Shown here piece by piece: positions 20,055-28,262 of a DNA stretch of 64,000 nt. Position 1 is the stretch's first letter. Every line of letters begins with the position of its first letter. A program made the translations under genes and the position numbers. This DNA is from Streptomyces albogriseolus (GTDB lineage: Bacteria > Actinomycetota > Actinomycetes > Streptomycetales > Streptomycetaceae): assembly GCA_014650475.1 (NCBI GenBank), contig BMVA01000018.1:1-64000 (forward strand), written 5' to 3'. Below the pieces are notes generated by a model that had not been told where the DNA came from, ran no database searches, and saw only the letters and a program-made list of their open reading frames with translations.

Positions 20055-20579
20055 TTACGCCGACCGGTCCAGGGCGCGCAGCGACCGGTCCGTGATCGAA
20101 CGGGCACCGCGTCCGATCGCGATCGTGCCGGACTGGACCAGTTCCTTGATGCCGAACGGCTCCAGCATCTTCAGCATGGCGGACAGCTTGTCGCTGCTCC
20201 CGGTGGCCTCGATGGTCACGGCCTCCGGGGAGACGTCCACGGTCTTGGCGCGGAACAGCTGGACGATCTCGACGATCTGGGAGCGCGTCTCGTTGTCGGC
20301 ACGCACCTTCACCAGGACGAGTTCGCGCTGGACGGCCTGCCCGGGTTCGAGCTCGACGATCTTCAGCACGTTGACCAGCTTGTTCAGCTGCTTGGTGACC
20401 TGCTCCAGCGGGAACTCGTCGACGCTCACCACGATGGTGATGCGGGAGATGTCGGGGTGCTCGGTGACACCGACGGCGAGCGAGTCGATGTTGAAGCCGC
20501 GGCGGGAGAACAGGGCCGCGATCCGGGCGAGGATGCCGGGGGTGTTCTCCACCAGGACGGAGAGCGTGTGCTTGGACAT
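20055..20579 (-). CDS. ilvN: Acetolactate synthase small (regulatory) subunit
   Basis: 174 residues. N-terminal ACT domain (HTLSVLVENTPGILARIAAL then FSRRGFNIDSLAVG) that binds valine for feedback control, and the ALS_SS C-terminal domain. It activates the IlvB catalytic subunit. Lies 21 bases after ilvB, so the two are translated from one mRNA. Ends with TAA, uncommon in this genome. Confidence 0.95.
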   Translation of the reverse strand: MSKHTLSVLVENTPGILARIAALFSRRGFNIDSLAVGVTEHPDISRITIVVSVDEFPLEQVTKQLNKLVNVLKIVELEPGQAVQRELVLVKVRADNETRSQIVEIVQLFRAKTVDVSPEAVTIEATGSSDKLSAMLKMLEPFGIKELVQSGTIAIGRGARSITDRSLRALDRSA

Positions 20580-20600
20580 GATCTCTTCGGTCTCTCTCGC

Positions 20601-22451
20601 TCAGTCGTCTTCGTTGTCGCCGAAGTCGGGGCGCACGTCCCGGGCGGCCATGATCTCGTCGTTGGAGGTGCCGGCGGCGACCATCGGCCAGACCATCGCG
20701 TCCTCGTGGACGATGAAGTCCACGACGACCGGGCGGTCGTTGATGGAGTTCGCCTCCTCGATGACCTTGTCGAGGTCCGCGGGGTCCTCGCAGCGGATCG
20801 CGTGGCAGCCCATGGCCTCCGACAGCTTCACGAAGTCGGGGACGCGGGTGCCCCTCGCCTCCGGGTTGACGTCGTCGGGGCCGGAGTGCAGGACCGTGTT
20901 GGAGTACCGCTGGTTGTAGAAGAGGGTCTGCCACTGGCGGACCATCCCGAGGGCGCCGTTGTTGATGACGGCGACCTTGATCGGGATGTTGTTCAGGGCG
21001 CAGGTGGTGAGCTCCTGGTTGGTCATCTGGAAGCAGCCGTCGCCGTCGATCGCCCAGACCGCGCGGTCGGGCGCGCCGGCCTTGGCGCCCATGGCGGCCG
21101 GGACCGCGTAGCCCATGGTCCCGGCGCCGCCGGAGTTCAGCCAGGTGGCGGGCCTGTCGTACTGGATGAAGTGCGCGGCCCACATCTGGTGCTGGCCGAC
21201 GCCCGCCGCGAAGATCGTGCCCTCCGGGGCGAGCTGCCCGATGCGCTCGATGACCTGCTGCGGGGAGAGCGAGCCGTCCGCGGGCTGGTCGTAGCCCAGC
21301 GGGTAGGTGTCGCGCCAGCGGTTCAGGTCCTTCCACCAGGCGCTGTAGTCGCCGCGGTGGCCCTCGGCGTGCTCCTTCTGGACGGCCTGGATGAGGTCGG
21401 CGAGGACCTCGCGGGCGTCACCGACGATCGGCACGTCGGCGGCGCGGTTCTTGCCGATCTCCGCCGGGTCGATGTCGGCGTGGACGATCTTGGCGTACGG
21501 GGCGAAGCTGTCCAGCTTGCCGGTGACGCGGTCGTCGAAGCGGGCTCCGAGGGCGACGATCAGGTCGGCCTTCTGCAGCGCGGTGACGGCGGTGACCGAA
21601 CCGTGCATGCCCGGCATCCCCACGTGCAGCTCGTGGCTGTCGGGGAATGCGCCGAGTCCCATCAGGGTGGTGGTGACGGGAGCTCCGGTGAGTTCTGCGA
21701 GGACCTTCAGCTCGGCGGTGGCGCGGGCCTTGAGGACACCGCCGCCGACGTAGAGGACCGGTCGCCTCGCGGAGGTGATGAGCTTGGCGGCCTCGCGGAT
21801 CTGCTTGGCGTGCGGCTTGGTGACGGGCCGGTAGCCGGGCAGGTCCATGACGGGCGGCCAGGTGAAGGTGGTCTTCGCCTGGAGGGCGTCCTTGGCGATG
21901 TCGACCAGCACCGGGCCGGGACGGCCGGTGGAGGCGATGTGGAACGCCTGGGCGATGACCCGCGGGATGTCCTCGGCCTTGGTGACCAGGAAGTTGTGCT
22001 TGGTGATCGGCATGGTGATGCCGACGATGTCCGCCTCCTGGAAGGCGTCCGTGCCGATCGCCTTGGAGGCGACCTGGCCGGTGATCGCCACCATCGGGAC
22101 GGAGTCCATGTGCGCGTCGGCGATGGGCGTGACCAGGTTGGTGGCGCCGGGACCCGAGGTCGCCATGCAGACGCCCACCTTGCCGGTGGCCTGCGCGTAA
22201 CCCGTGGCCGCGTGACCCGCGCCCTGCTCGTGCCGGACCAGGACGTGACGCACCCGTGTGGAGTCCATCAGCGGGTCGTACGCCGGAAGGATCGCACCGC
22301 CGGGAATGCCGAATACGGTGTCGGCGCCGACCTCCTCGAGAGAGCGGATGAGGGACTGCGCGCCCGTGACGTGCTCGACGGGGGCGGACTGCTGTCCTCC
22401 GGAACGGGGCCGCGGCTGCGGGTGATGGGCCCCGGTGGCCTGCTCGGTCAT
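20601..22451 (-). CDS. ilvB: Acetolactate synthase large (catalytic) subunit
   Basis: 616 residues of the ThDP-dependent family. The ThDP glutamate lies in [20 protein letters not shown], followed by [20 protein letters not shown], the FAD-contacting [14 protein letters not shown], and the ThDP/Mg motif [16 protein letters not shown] ending in NN. It joins two pyruvates, or pyruvate and 2-oxobutyrate, the first common step of valine/leucine and isoleucine synthesis. The ATG at 22451 is preferred (AGAAGAG 7-8 bases upstream); an ATG two codons earlier is possible. Expression is controlled by the leader peptide and attenuator at 22533-22650. Confidence 0.95.
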   Translation of the reverse strand: MTEQATGAHHPQPRPRSGGQQSAPVEHVTGAQSLIRSLEEVGADTVFGIPGGAILPAYDPLMDSTRVRHVLVRHEQGAGHAATGYAQATGKVGVCMATSGPGATNLVTPIADAHMDSVPMVAITGQVASKAIGTDAFQEADIVGITMPITKHNFLVTKAEDIPRVIAQAFHIASTGRPGPVLVDIAKDALQAKTTFTWPPVMDLPGYRPVTKPHAKQIREAAKLITSARRPVLYVGGGVLKARATAELKVLAELTGAPVTTTLMGLGAFPDSHELHVGMPGMHGSVTAVTALQKADLIVALGARFDDRVTGKLDSFAPYAKIVHADIDPAEIGKNRAADVPIVGDAREVLADLIQAVQKEHAEGHRGDYSAWWKDLNRWRDTYPLGYDQPADGSLSPQQVIERIGQLAPEGTIFAAGVGQHQMWAAHFIQYDRPATWLNSGGAGTMGYAVPAAMGAKAGAPDRAVWAIDGDGCFQMTNQELTTCALNNIPIKVAVINNGALGMVRQWQTLFYNQRYSNTVLHSGPDDVNPEARGTRVPDFVKLSEAMGCHAIRCEDPADLDKVIEEANSINDRPVVVDFIVHEDAMVWPMVAAGTSNDEIMAARDVRPDFGDNEDD

Positions 22452-22532
22452 CGGCATTCTCTTCTCGATGCTGAGGGTTTTTTGCGAGGTTCGTGCGGGT
22501 TACGCGTGCTGCTCGGCAGGTGCCTGTGCAAC

Positions 22533-22566
22533 AAAAAACCCCTCGTGCCGTAAGGCAAGCGAGGGG
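22533..22566 (-). terminator. ilvB attenuator terminator
   Basis: On the minus strand CCCCTCG / CGAGGGG with an inner TTGCC/GGCA pairing, followed by six T. It lies about 80 bases before ilvB and 43 bases after the leader-peptide stop, the arrangement of a translation-coupled attenuator. Confidence 0.9.
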
Positions 22567-22585
22567 AGCGCGCCGGGTGGTGGGT

Positions 22586-22608
22586 CGCTGAGCGTTCGTC
22601 GCTCAGCG
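22586..22608 (-). promoter_or_regulatory. Second leader hairpin between leader peptide and terminator
   Basis: CGCTGAGCG and CGCTCAGCG form a perfect 9-bp stem with a 5-base loop, starting one base after the leader stop codon. It may be the pause or alternative-pairing stem of the attenuator. Confidence 0.65.
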
Positions 22609-22650
22609 TCAGCCGACGCGCTTTCCAAGTACGAGAATTCGGGTGCGCAT
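22609..22650 (-). CDS. ilvB leader peptide
   Basis: 13-residue peptide MRTRILVLGKRVG from an ATG at 22650, preceded by a GGGAGGG ribosome site. The run Ile-Leu-Val-Leu and a later Val are the end products of the pathway, so a ribosome starved for any of them would stall here and let the alternative hairpin form. This matches the branched-chain leader peptides known for actinobacterial ilvB genes. Confidence 0.9.
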   Translation of the reverse strand: MRTRILVLGKRVG

Positions 22651-22683
22651 GGCATTGACCCTCCCCCCGGCGCACAGCCACTG

Positions 22684-25600
22684 TCAAGTGGGTGGGACGG
22701 GAGTCTCATTATGTGAGCGGAGTGTCGTAGTGCTTTCGAGTACCGCCGTCACCCCCGTGGAGTACACGCCGGAACCGCCCCCGCCGGCCAGCACCGGCTC
22801 GCCCGGGGCGTGCGGCACCGGGTAGTGCCTGGCGGCCAGCGCCCGGCGCAGCCGGTACTCGTCGAGCGGCCCGGAGAAGGCCAGTCCCTGCCCGTGGGTG
22901 CAGCCCATCGCGCGCAGCGCCTCGGCCTGCTCGGGCAGGTCCACGCCGTCGGCCACGGTCTGCAGACCGAGGTCGGAGGCGATCCGCAGCAGCCCGTGGG
23001 TGATCTTGTACAGCCGTGCGGACTCCGCCACCTCGTCGACCAGGCCGCGGTCGAGCTTCAGCATGTCGAGGGGCAGCCGTCGCAGGGCCGTGATCGCCGC
23101 GCGTCCGCTGCCGAAGCCGTCCAGGGAGATCCGTACGCCGAGCCGCTTGAGCACGGTGAGCCGCCGCTCCAGCTCGTCGAGGGAGACCCGGGGATCGATG
23201 TCGGCCAGCTCCACGATCAGTGAGCCGGACGGCAGACCGTGCCGGGTGAGCAGCGCCTCGACCGAGCCGAGCGGCAGCGAGCGGTCCAGCAGCCGGCGCG
23301 CGCCCAGCCGTACCGCCACCGGCACGGGCAGGCCCGTCGCGTGCCGTTCGGCGGCCTGCTCGACGGCCTCCTCCAGCACCCAGCGGGCCAGCTCGGCGGT
23401 CTTCTCGCTGTCCTCGGCGACGCGCAGGAACTCCGCGGGCGTGAACAGCACGCCCTGGGAGGAGCGCCAGCGCGCCTGGGCGCACACCGACGTGATCCGG
23501 CCGTCCGCGAGGCACACCACGGGCTGGTGCAGCAGGGCGAACTCGCCGTGGTGCAGCGCCGCACGCAGCCGTGTGGCCAGCTCCGCCTTGCGGACGACGT
23601 CCTGCTGCATGTGCGGCTTGTACAGCTCGACCCGGCCCTTGCCCGCCGCCTTCGCCCGGTACATCGCGAGGTCGGCGTTGCGCAGCAACTCACCCGCGCC
23701 GATGCCCGGTTCGGCGAAGGCGACGCCGATGGAGGCGTTGACCCGGACATCGTTGCCGTCGATGAGGTAGGGCTGGGAGAGGGTGGATCGGAGCCGGTCG
23801 GCGAGTTCGAGGATGTGCCGCTCACGCGCGTCCCGGTCGCGTACGCCGTCGCCGACGATGAGCGCCGCGAACTCGTCGCCGCCGAGCCGGGAGGCGGTGT
23901 CGCCCTTGCGGACGGCGTCCTGGAGTCTGCGGGCGGCCTGTACGAGCAGTTCGTCCCCGGCCTGGTGACCGATGGTGTCGTTGACGCCCTTGAAGCCGTC
24001 GAGGTCGATGAAGAGCACCGCCGTGCCGCGCAGGGCGGCGCCCCGGTCCGAGGCGCGGCGGCCGGAGAGGGCCTGCTGCACGCGCCGGGTGAACAGCACG
24101 CGGTTGGGCAGGTCGGTCAGCGGGTCGTGCTCCGCGTTGTGCTGGAGCTGGGCCTGGAGGCGGACCCGCTCGGTGACGTCGCGGCTGTTGAAGATGAGGC
24201 CGCCGTGGTGCCGGTTGACGGTCGACTCCACGTTGAGCCAGGTCTCCCCGCTCCCGGCCTCTCCCCCGCTCCCGGTCTCGCTCGAGCGGGAGGACCCCCA
24301 TGAGCGGGAGGCGCCCCCACCACCGGAGCGGAACCGGCACTCGATCCGCGTGGTGGGCTCCTCCACCGGGTCGGCGGCGAGGAACCTGCGCACCTCGTGC
24401 ACCACACGGCCGAGGTCCTCGGGGTGGATCAGGGAGGCCAGTTCGGTGCCGACCAGGTCCTCGGCCGGTCGGCCGTACACCCCGGCGGCGGCCGGGGAGA
24501 CGTACCGCAGGACGCCGCTGGGCGCGGCGATCATGATGACGTCGCTGGAGCCCTGCACCAGGGAGCGGAAGTGGTTCTCCGCCTGGGCGAGTTCCTGGGT
24601 GAGGGTGATGTTGTCCAGGAGCATGATGCCCTGGCGCACCACGAGCGCGAGCGCCACGGTGCCCCCGGTGATCAGCACGACCCGGTCGACGCTGCGGCCG
24701 TTGAGGACGTTGTAGAGAATCCCCAGGGTGCACACGGCCGCGGCCAGGTACGGGGTGAGCGCGGCGAGGGATCCGGCGATGGGCCGGGACACCTGGTACC
24801 GGCCCGCTCCCCCGCCGGGTGGTGGCCCGTGCTGGTGGTCGGGAGCGGCGCGCCGCCCGGGCAGGTGCTCGCGGACCACGCGGGTGGACGTCTCCCGGTC
24901 CGGCCCGCCGCGGCGGGGAGCGGTCCAGGGGGCGTAGGCGAGCAGCAGCGACCCGGCGAACCAGCCCGCGTCGAGCAACTGCCCGGAGCGGTAGTCGGCG
25001 TGCAGCAGCGGGGAGGTGAACAGGGCGTCGCACATCACGGTCAGCGCGAGCGCGCCGATCGCCGTGTTCACCGCCGAGCGGTTGACCGAGGAGCGCCGGA
25101 AGTGCAGCGCGAGGACCATGCTGACGAGGGCGATGTCGAGCAGCGGGTACGCCAGGGACAGCGCCGTGTGCGCGACGCCGGGCCCCTCGGCCTGGGCGGC
25201 CTGCGCGAGGGCGAGGCTCCACGCCAGGGTCAGCAGCGAGCCGCCGATCAGCCAGGCGTCGAGGCCGAGGCACACCCAGCCGGCCTTGGTCACGGGCCGT
25301 TTGGCGAGCACCAGCAGGCCGACGATGGCGGGCGGCGCGAAGCAGAGGAAGAACAGGTCGGCGTAGCTGGGGCTCGGCACGTCACGGTCCAGCACGACCT
25401 CGTACCAGCCCCAGACCAGATTGCCCAGGGACGCCATGGCCGAGGAGAGCCCGAACAGCATCCAGGCGGACCGGTACCGGGTGCGGCGGCTGCGGGCGTA
25501 GACCGCGCAGGACACGGCGGCGGCCGCGGCGGCGGCGCTCAGCCCGAAGTCCCCCATGATCAGGGCCAGTCGCTCCGACCCCCAGCCGAACGCGGCGCCG

Positions 25601-25743
25601 ACGGCGTAGGCACCGCAGACCAGGGCGAGCACCAGCTGGGCCGCGGGGCCGGGGCGGCCGACGGCGGACGCGGGCAGCAGGGTCCGCGGGCCGGACGCGG
25701 GACGCAGCGCTCCGTCGAGGGTGGGGGTCGGCGGCGCGCTCAC
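22684..25743 (-). CDS. Membrane GGDEF protein with PAS and degenerate EAL domain (CdgC-like)
   Basis: 1019 residues. The N-terminal ~320 hold about eight or more transmembrane helices (MASE-like sensor), then one helix before a PAS domain (about 390-520, ENHFRSLVQGSSDVIMIA). The GGDEF domain has an intact [11 protein letters not shown] active site and an RKGD I-site five residues before it, so it should make c-di-GMP and be feedback inhibited. The EAL domain is degenerate: EAL is CAQ, the N of VN is R, DDFG is DGFG, and AEGVE is ADGVD, so phosphodiesterase activity is unlikely. GTG at 25743 follows GGGAGGG by 4 bases; an ATG at 26061 in frame is an alternative. By position it is the SCO5511-type gene, which I recall as cdgC. 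Confidence 0.85.
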   Translation of the reverse strand: MSAPPTPTLDGALRPASGPRTLLPASAVGRPGPAAQLVLALVCGAYAVGAAFGWGSERLALIMGDFGLSAAAAAAAVSCAVYARSRRTRYRSAWMLFGLSSAMASLGNLVWGWYEVVLDRDVPSPSYADLFFLCFAPPAIVGLLVLAKRPVTKAGWVCLGLDAWLIGGSLLTLAWSLALAQAAQAEGPGVAHTALSLAYPLLDIALVSMVLALHFRRSSVNRSAVNTAIGALALTVMCDALFTSPLLHADYRSGQLLDAGWFAGSLLLAYAPWTAPRRGGPDRETSTRVVREHLPGRRAAPDHQHGPPPGGGAGRYQVSRPIAGSLAALTPYLAAAVCTLGILYNVLNGRSVDRVVLITGGTVALALVVRQGIMLLDNITLTQELAQAENHFRSLVQGSSDVIMIAAPSGVLRYVSPAAAGVYGRPAEDLVGTELASLIHPEDLGRVVHEVRRFLAADPVEEPTTRIECRFRSGGGGASRSWGSSRSSETGSGGEAGSGETWLNVESTVNRHHGGLIFNSRDVTERVRLQAQLQHNAEHDPLTDLPNRVLFTRRVQQALSGRRASDRGAALRGTAVLFIDLDGFKGVNDTIGHQAGDELLVQAARRLQDAVRKGDTASRLGGDEFAALIVGDGVRDRDARERHILELADRLRSTLSQPYLIDGNDVRVNASIGVAFAEPGIGAGELLRNADLAMYRAKAAGKGRVELYKPHMQQDVVRKAELATRLRAALHHGEFALLHQPVVCLADGRITSVCAQARWRSSQGVLFTPAEFLRVAEDSEKTAELARWVLEEAVEQAAERHATGLPVPVAVRLGARRLLDRSLPLGSVEALLTRHGLPSGSLIVELADIDPRVSLDELERRLTVLKRLGVRISLDGFGSGRAAITALRRLPLDMLKLDRGLVDEVAESARLYKITHGLLRIASDLGLQTVADGVDLPEQAEALRAMGCTHGQGLAFSGPLDEYRLRRALAARHYPVPHAPGEPVLAGGGGSGVYSTGVTAVLESTTTLRSHNETPVPPT
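22708..22713 (-). promoter_or_regulatory. Candidate -10 box of the ilvB leader transcript
   Basis: CATAAT on the minus strand, five of six matches to consensus, about 58 bases before the leader ATG and inside the last codons of the upstream GGDEF gene. The -35 is weak. A TTGACA also occurs closer (22687-22682) but has no good -10 after it. Confidence 0.4.
24261..24326. repeat. Interspersed Streptomyces-type repeat inside the PAS coding region
   Basis: The stretch holds GCTCGAGC within CTCGCTCGAGCGGGAGGACC, then CCCCATGAGCGGGAGGCGCC, a pattern I recall from many Streptomyces intergenic repeats. Here it is in frame and encodes a loop of about 26 Gly/Ser/Arg residues (SGGGGASRSWGSSRSSETGS and so on) between RIECRFR and TWLNVEST of the PAS domain. 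Repeat status is from memory, not a search. Confidence 0.5.
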
Positions 25744-26143
25744 CGGTCCCTCCCGGTCCGCGCCGCCTCCGCGCTCCACGGTCCCCGTTGCGTGTGGGCC
25801 CGGGTCCGCCGGCCGGTCTGCCGGGGAGGGTGGTGAGGGCCGGCGCCGTCGGTCCGCCCGCCGCGCCGGATGTGCTGACCGTGCCTGTGCGTGTCCGCGC
25901 GCCGGTGTCGTCGCCGACGCATCCGCCGCGTCGGATCGCTGGTCCTGTGGCCGTGCATCGCCCGTCGCCCCCCTCACAGTCTCCGTGTCGCTCCCCCGCG
26001 CCGTTGGTCGGCGGCGCAGCCCCTGCCGGGACGATACACCAGGATCGTCACTCAGGGACATAGGTCCTCTACGCTCCGTGACGGTCAACGGGCCGCCGCG
26101 TACCCACCGCTCCCGGGGGGTCGCGGACGGTACTCGAAGCGGA
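25744..26143 (-). other. Long untranslated leader or alternative N-terminus of the GGDEF gene
   Basis: 400 bases between the 2-hydroxyacid dehydrogenase stop and the chosen GTG. The GGDEF frame stays open through most of it, but the encoded text is Arg/Ala/Pro-rich low-complexity. A TATCGT -10-like box lies at 26036-26031 on the minus strand, which would place the transcript start downstream of the alternative ATG at 26061 and supports the GTG at 25743. Confidence 0.45.
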
Positions 26144-27094
26144 CTACACGTCTTCCGTTCCCGTCACCAGGATCACGTTCCCGAGCGCTTCGCGGTTCAC
26201 GTATCGGCGCAACTGGTCGCGCAGCAGCCGCTTGGCGCGGGGGAGGAACGCGGACGTGGGTCCGCCGACGTGCGGGGTGATCAGGACGCCCGGCGCCCGC
26301 CACAACGGGTGGCCGGCGGGCAGGGGTTCGGGGTCGGTGACGTCGAGGGCCGCGGTGATGCGGCCGCTCTCCACCTCGTTGAGCAGGGCCTTGGTGTCGA
26401 CGACCGGTCCGCGGGCGACGTTCACCAGCAGGGCGCCGTCCTTCATCCGGGCCAGGAACCCGGCGTCCACGAGGTGCCGGGTGCCCTCGGTCAGCGGGGT
26501 GCACAGGACGACGACGTCCGCCTCCGGAAGCAGCGAGGGAAGTTCGGTGAGCGGATGCACCGGCCCGCGCTCCGTTGTGCGCGCGGAGCGCGCGACGCGC
26601 GCCACCCGCGCGAGCTCGAAGGGGGCGAGCCGGTCCTCGACGGCCGCGCCGATCGAGCCGTACCCGACGACGAGGACGGTCCGGTCGGCGAGCGCCGGCC
26701 GGAACCCGCCCTGCCACTCCCCCCGGTCCTGGGCGCGCACGAAGCCGGGGATGCCGCGCAGCGAGGCGAGGATCAGGGTGAGCGTGAGCTCCGCGGTGCT
26801 GGCCTCGTGCACCCCGCGCGCGTTGCACAGCCGCACGCCCGGGGGAAGGTCCTTCAGCCCGGGCTGCACATGGTCGATGCCGGCCGACAGGGTCTGCACC
26901 ACCCGCACGGACCGCATCCGGGACAGCGGACGCAGGCACACCTCGGCGGGCTTCATGTACGGCACGACGTAGAAGTCGCACTCCTCCGGGGCGGCCGGGT
27001 ACGTCTCGGCGCCGTCCCAGAAGTGGTAGCGCGGCCCCTCGGGGAGCCCGTCGATCTCGTCCGGGGGAATGGGAAGCCACACGTCAGGAGTCAT
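26144..27094 (-). CDS. D-2-hydroxyacid dehydrogenase family protein
   Basis: 316 residues. NAD-binding domain with VLVVGYGSIGAAVEDRLAPF, then DVVVLCTPLTEGTRHLVD, LLVNVARGPVVDTKALL and the catalytic His in ITPHVGGPTSAF. The family reduces 2-oxo acids or acts on related substrates; specificity cannot be read. N-terminal substrate part is shorter and divergent compared with SerA. Divergent from the aldo/keto reductase with 75 bases between. Confidence 0.85.
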   Translation of the reverse strand: MTPDVWLPIPPDEIDGLPEGPRYHFWDGAETYPAAPEECDFYVVPYMKPAEVCLRPLSRMRSVRVVQTLSAGIDHVQPGLKDLPPGVRLCNARGVHEASTAELTLTLILASLRGIPGFVRAQDRGEWQGGFRPALADRTVLVVGYGSIGAAVEDRLAPFELARVARVARSARTTERGPVHPLTELPSLLPEADVVVLCTPLTEGTRHLVDAGFLARMKDGALLVNVARGPVVDTKALLNEVESGRITAALDVTDPEPLPAGHPLWRAPGVLITPHVGGPTSAFLPRAKRLLRDQLRRYVNREALGNVILVTGTEDV

Positions 27095-27169
27095 GCCACG
27101 GAGGCTAGTTCAGGCCGCCGGAACGGCAGAGGTTAGGTTGGGGGACCGGAGAGGGAGGGTCACGAGCAG

Positions 27170-28168
27170 GTGGAGCGCAGGACGATCGGCGCGGCGGCGC
27201 TCTCGGTGGGCGCCGTAGGCCTCGGATGCATGCCGATGAGCTGGGCCTACAGCACGTCCAGGCAGCGCGGCGAGGAGTCGCTGAGGGCGGTGCACCGGGC
27301 GCTGGACACGGGCTCGTCCCTCCTCGACACCGCCGACATGTACGGCCCGTTCACCAACGAGCTGCTGCTCGGGCGGGTGTTGAAGGAGCGGCGTGCCGAC
27401 GCCTTCGTGTCGACGAAGGTCGGACTGCTGGTGGGCGACCAGCACATCGTGGCCAACGGCCGCCCCGGGTACGTCAGGCGGGCCTGCGACGCGTCGCTGC
27501 GGCGGCTGCAGACCGACGTGATCGACCTCTACCAGCTGCACCGCGCCGACCCGGAGGTCCCGGTCGAGGAGACCTGGGGCGCGATGGCGGAGCTGGTGCG
27601 GGCGGGCAAGGTGCGGGCGCTGGGCCTGTGCGCGGTCGGGGCGCGCTCGTCGCGACGGCCGGGGGCGCGGCTGCACGACGCGACGGTCCGGCAGCTGGAG
27701 CGGGTGCAGCAGGTCTTCCCGGTGAGCGCGGTGCAGGCGGAGCTGTCGGTGTGGTCGCCTGAGGCGCTGGAGACGCTGCTGCCCTGGTGCGAGGCGCGGA
27801 GCGTGGGTTTCCTGGCCGCGATGCCGCTGGGCAACGGCTTCCTGACCGGGACGCTGACGCCCGGCGAGGGGTTCGAGGCGGACGACCTGCGCGCCCGGCA
27901 TCCGCGGTTCACGGCCGAGATGATGGCCGCGAACCAGCCGATCGTGGCCGGTCTGCGCCGGGTCGCGCGCCGGCACGGGAAGCACGTCACCCCGGCACAG
28001 GTCGCCCTGGCCTGGGTGCTGGGCCGGGGCCGTCAGGTGATCCCGGTGCCGGGCGCCAAGCAGGAGCGGTGGGTGACGGAGAACGCGGCGGCGGCGGAGC
28101 TGCGGCTGACCGGCGAGGACCTGGCGGAGATCGCGAGCCTGCCGCCGGCGCAGGGGTCGTGGGACTGA
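27170..28168 (+). CDS. Aldo/keto reductase
   Basis: 332 residues, NADPH-dependent TIM-barrel oxidoreductase. Catalytic tetrad pieces are visible: LLDTADMYGP (Asp, Tyr), VSTKVGLLVG (Lys) and LYQLHRADP (His). The C-terminal VALAWVLGRGRQVIPVPGAK is the coenzyme-binding end typical of AKR families 11-13. GTG at 27170 with GGAGGG 10 bases upstream. Substrate unknown. Confidence 0.9.
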   Translation: MERRTIGAAALSVGAVGLGCMPMSWAYSTSRQRGEESLRAVHRALDTGSSLLDTADMYGPFTNELLLGRVLKERRADAFVSTKVGLLVGDQHIVANGRPGYVRRACDASLRRLQTDVIDLYQLHRADPEVPVEETWGAMAELVRAGKVRALGLCAVGARSSRRPGARLHDATVRQLERVQQVFPVSAVQAELSVWSPEALETLLPWCEARSVGFLAAMPLGNGFLTGTLTPGEGFEADDLRARHPRFTAEMMAANQPIVAGLRRVARRHGKHVTPAQVALAWVLGRGRQVIPVPGAKQERWVTENAAAAELRLTGEDLAEIASLPPAQGSWD

Positions 28169-28262
28169 GGTCCTCGCGAGGTTCGGCCCCGGCGAAGCGG
28201 GAACCTGGGAGGCGCGAGCGGTGTATGACAGACAGAACCCGCCGCGTCGAAGGGACGAGATC

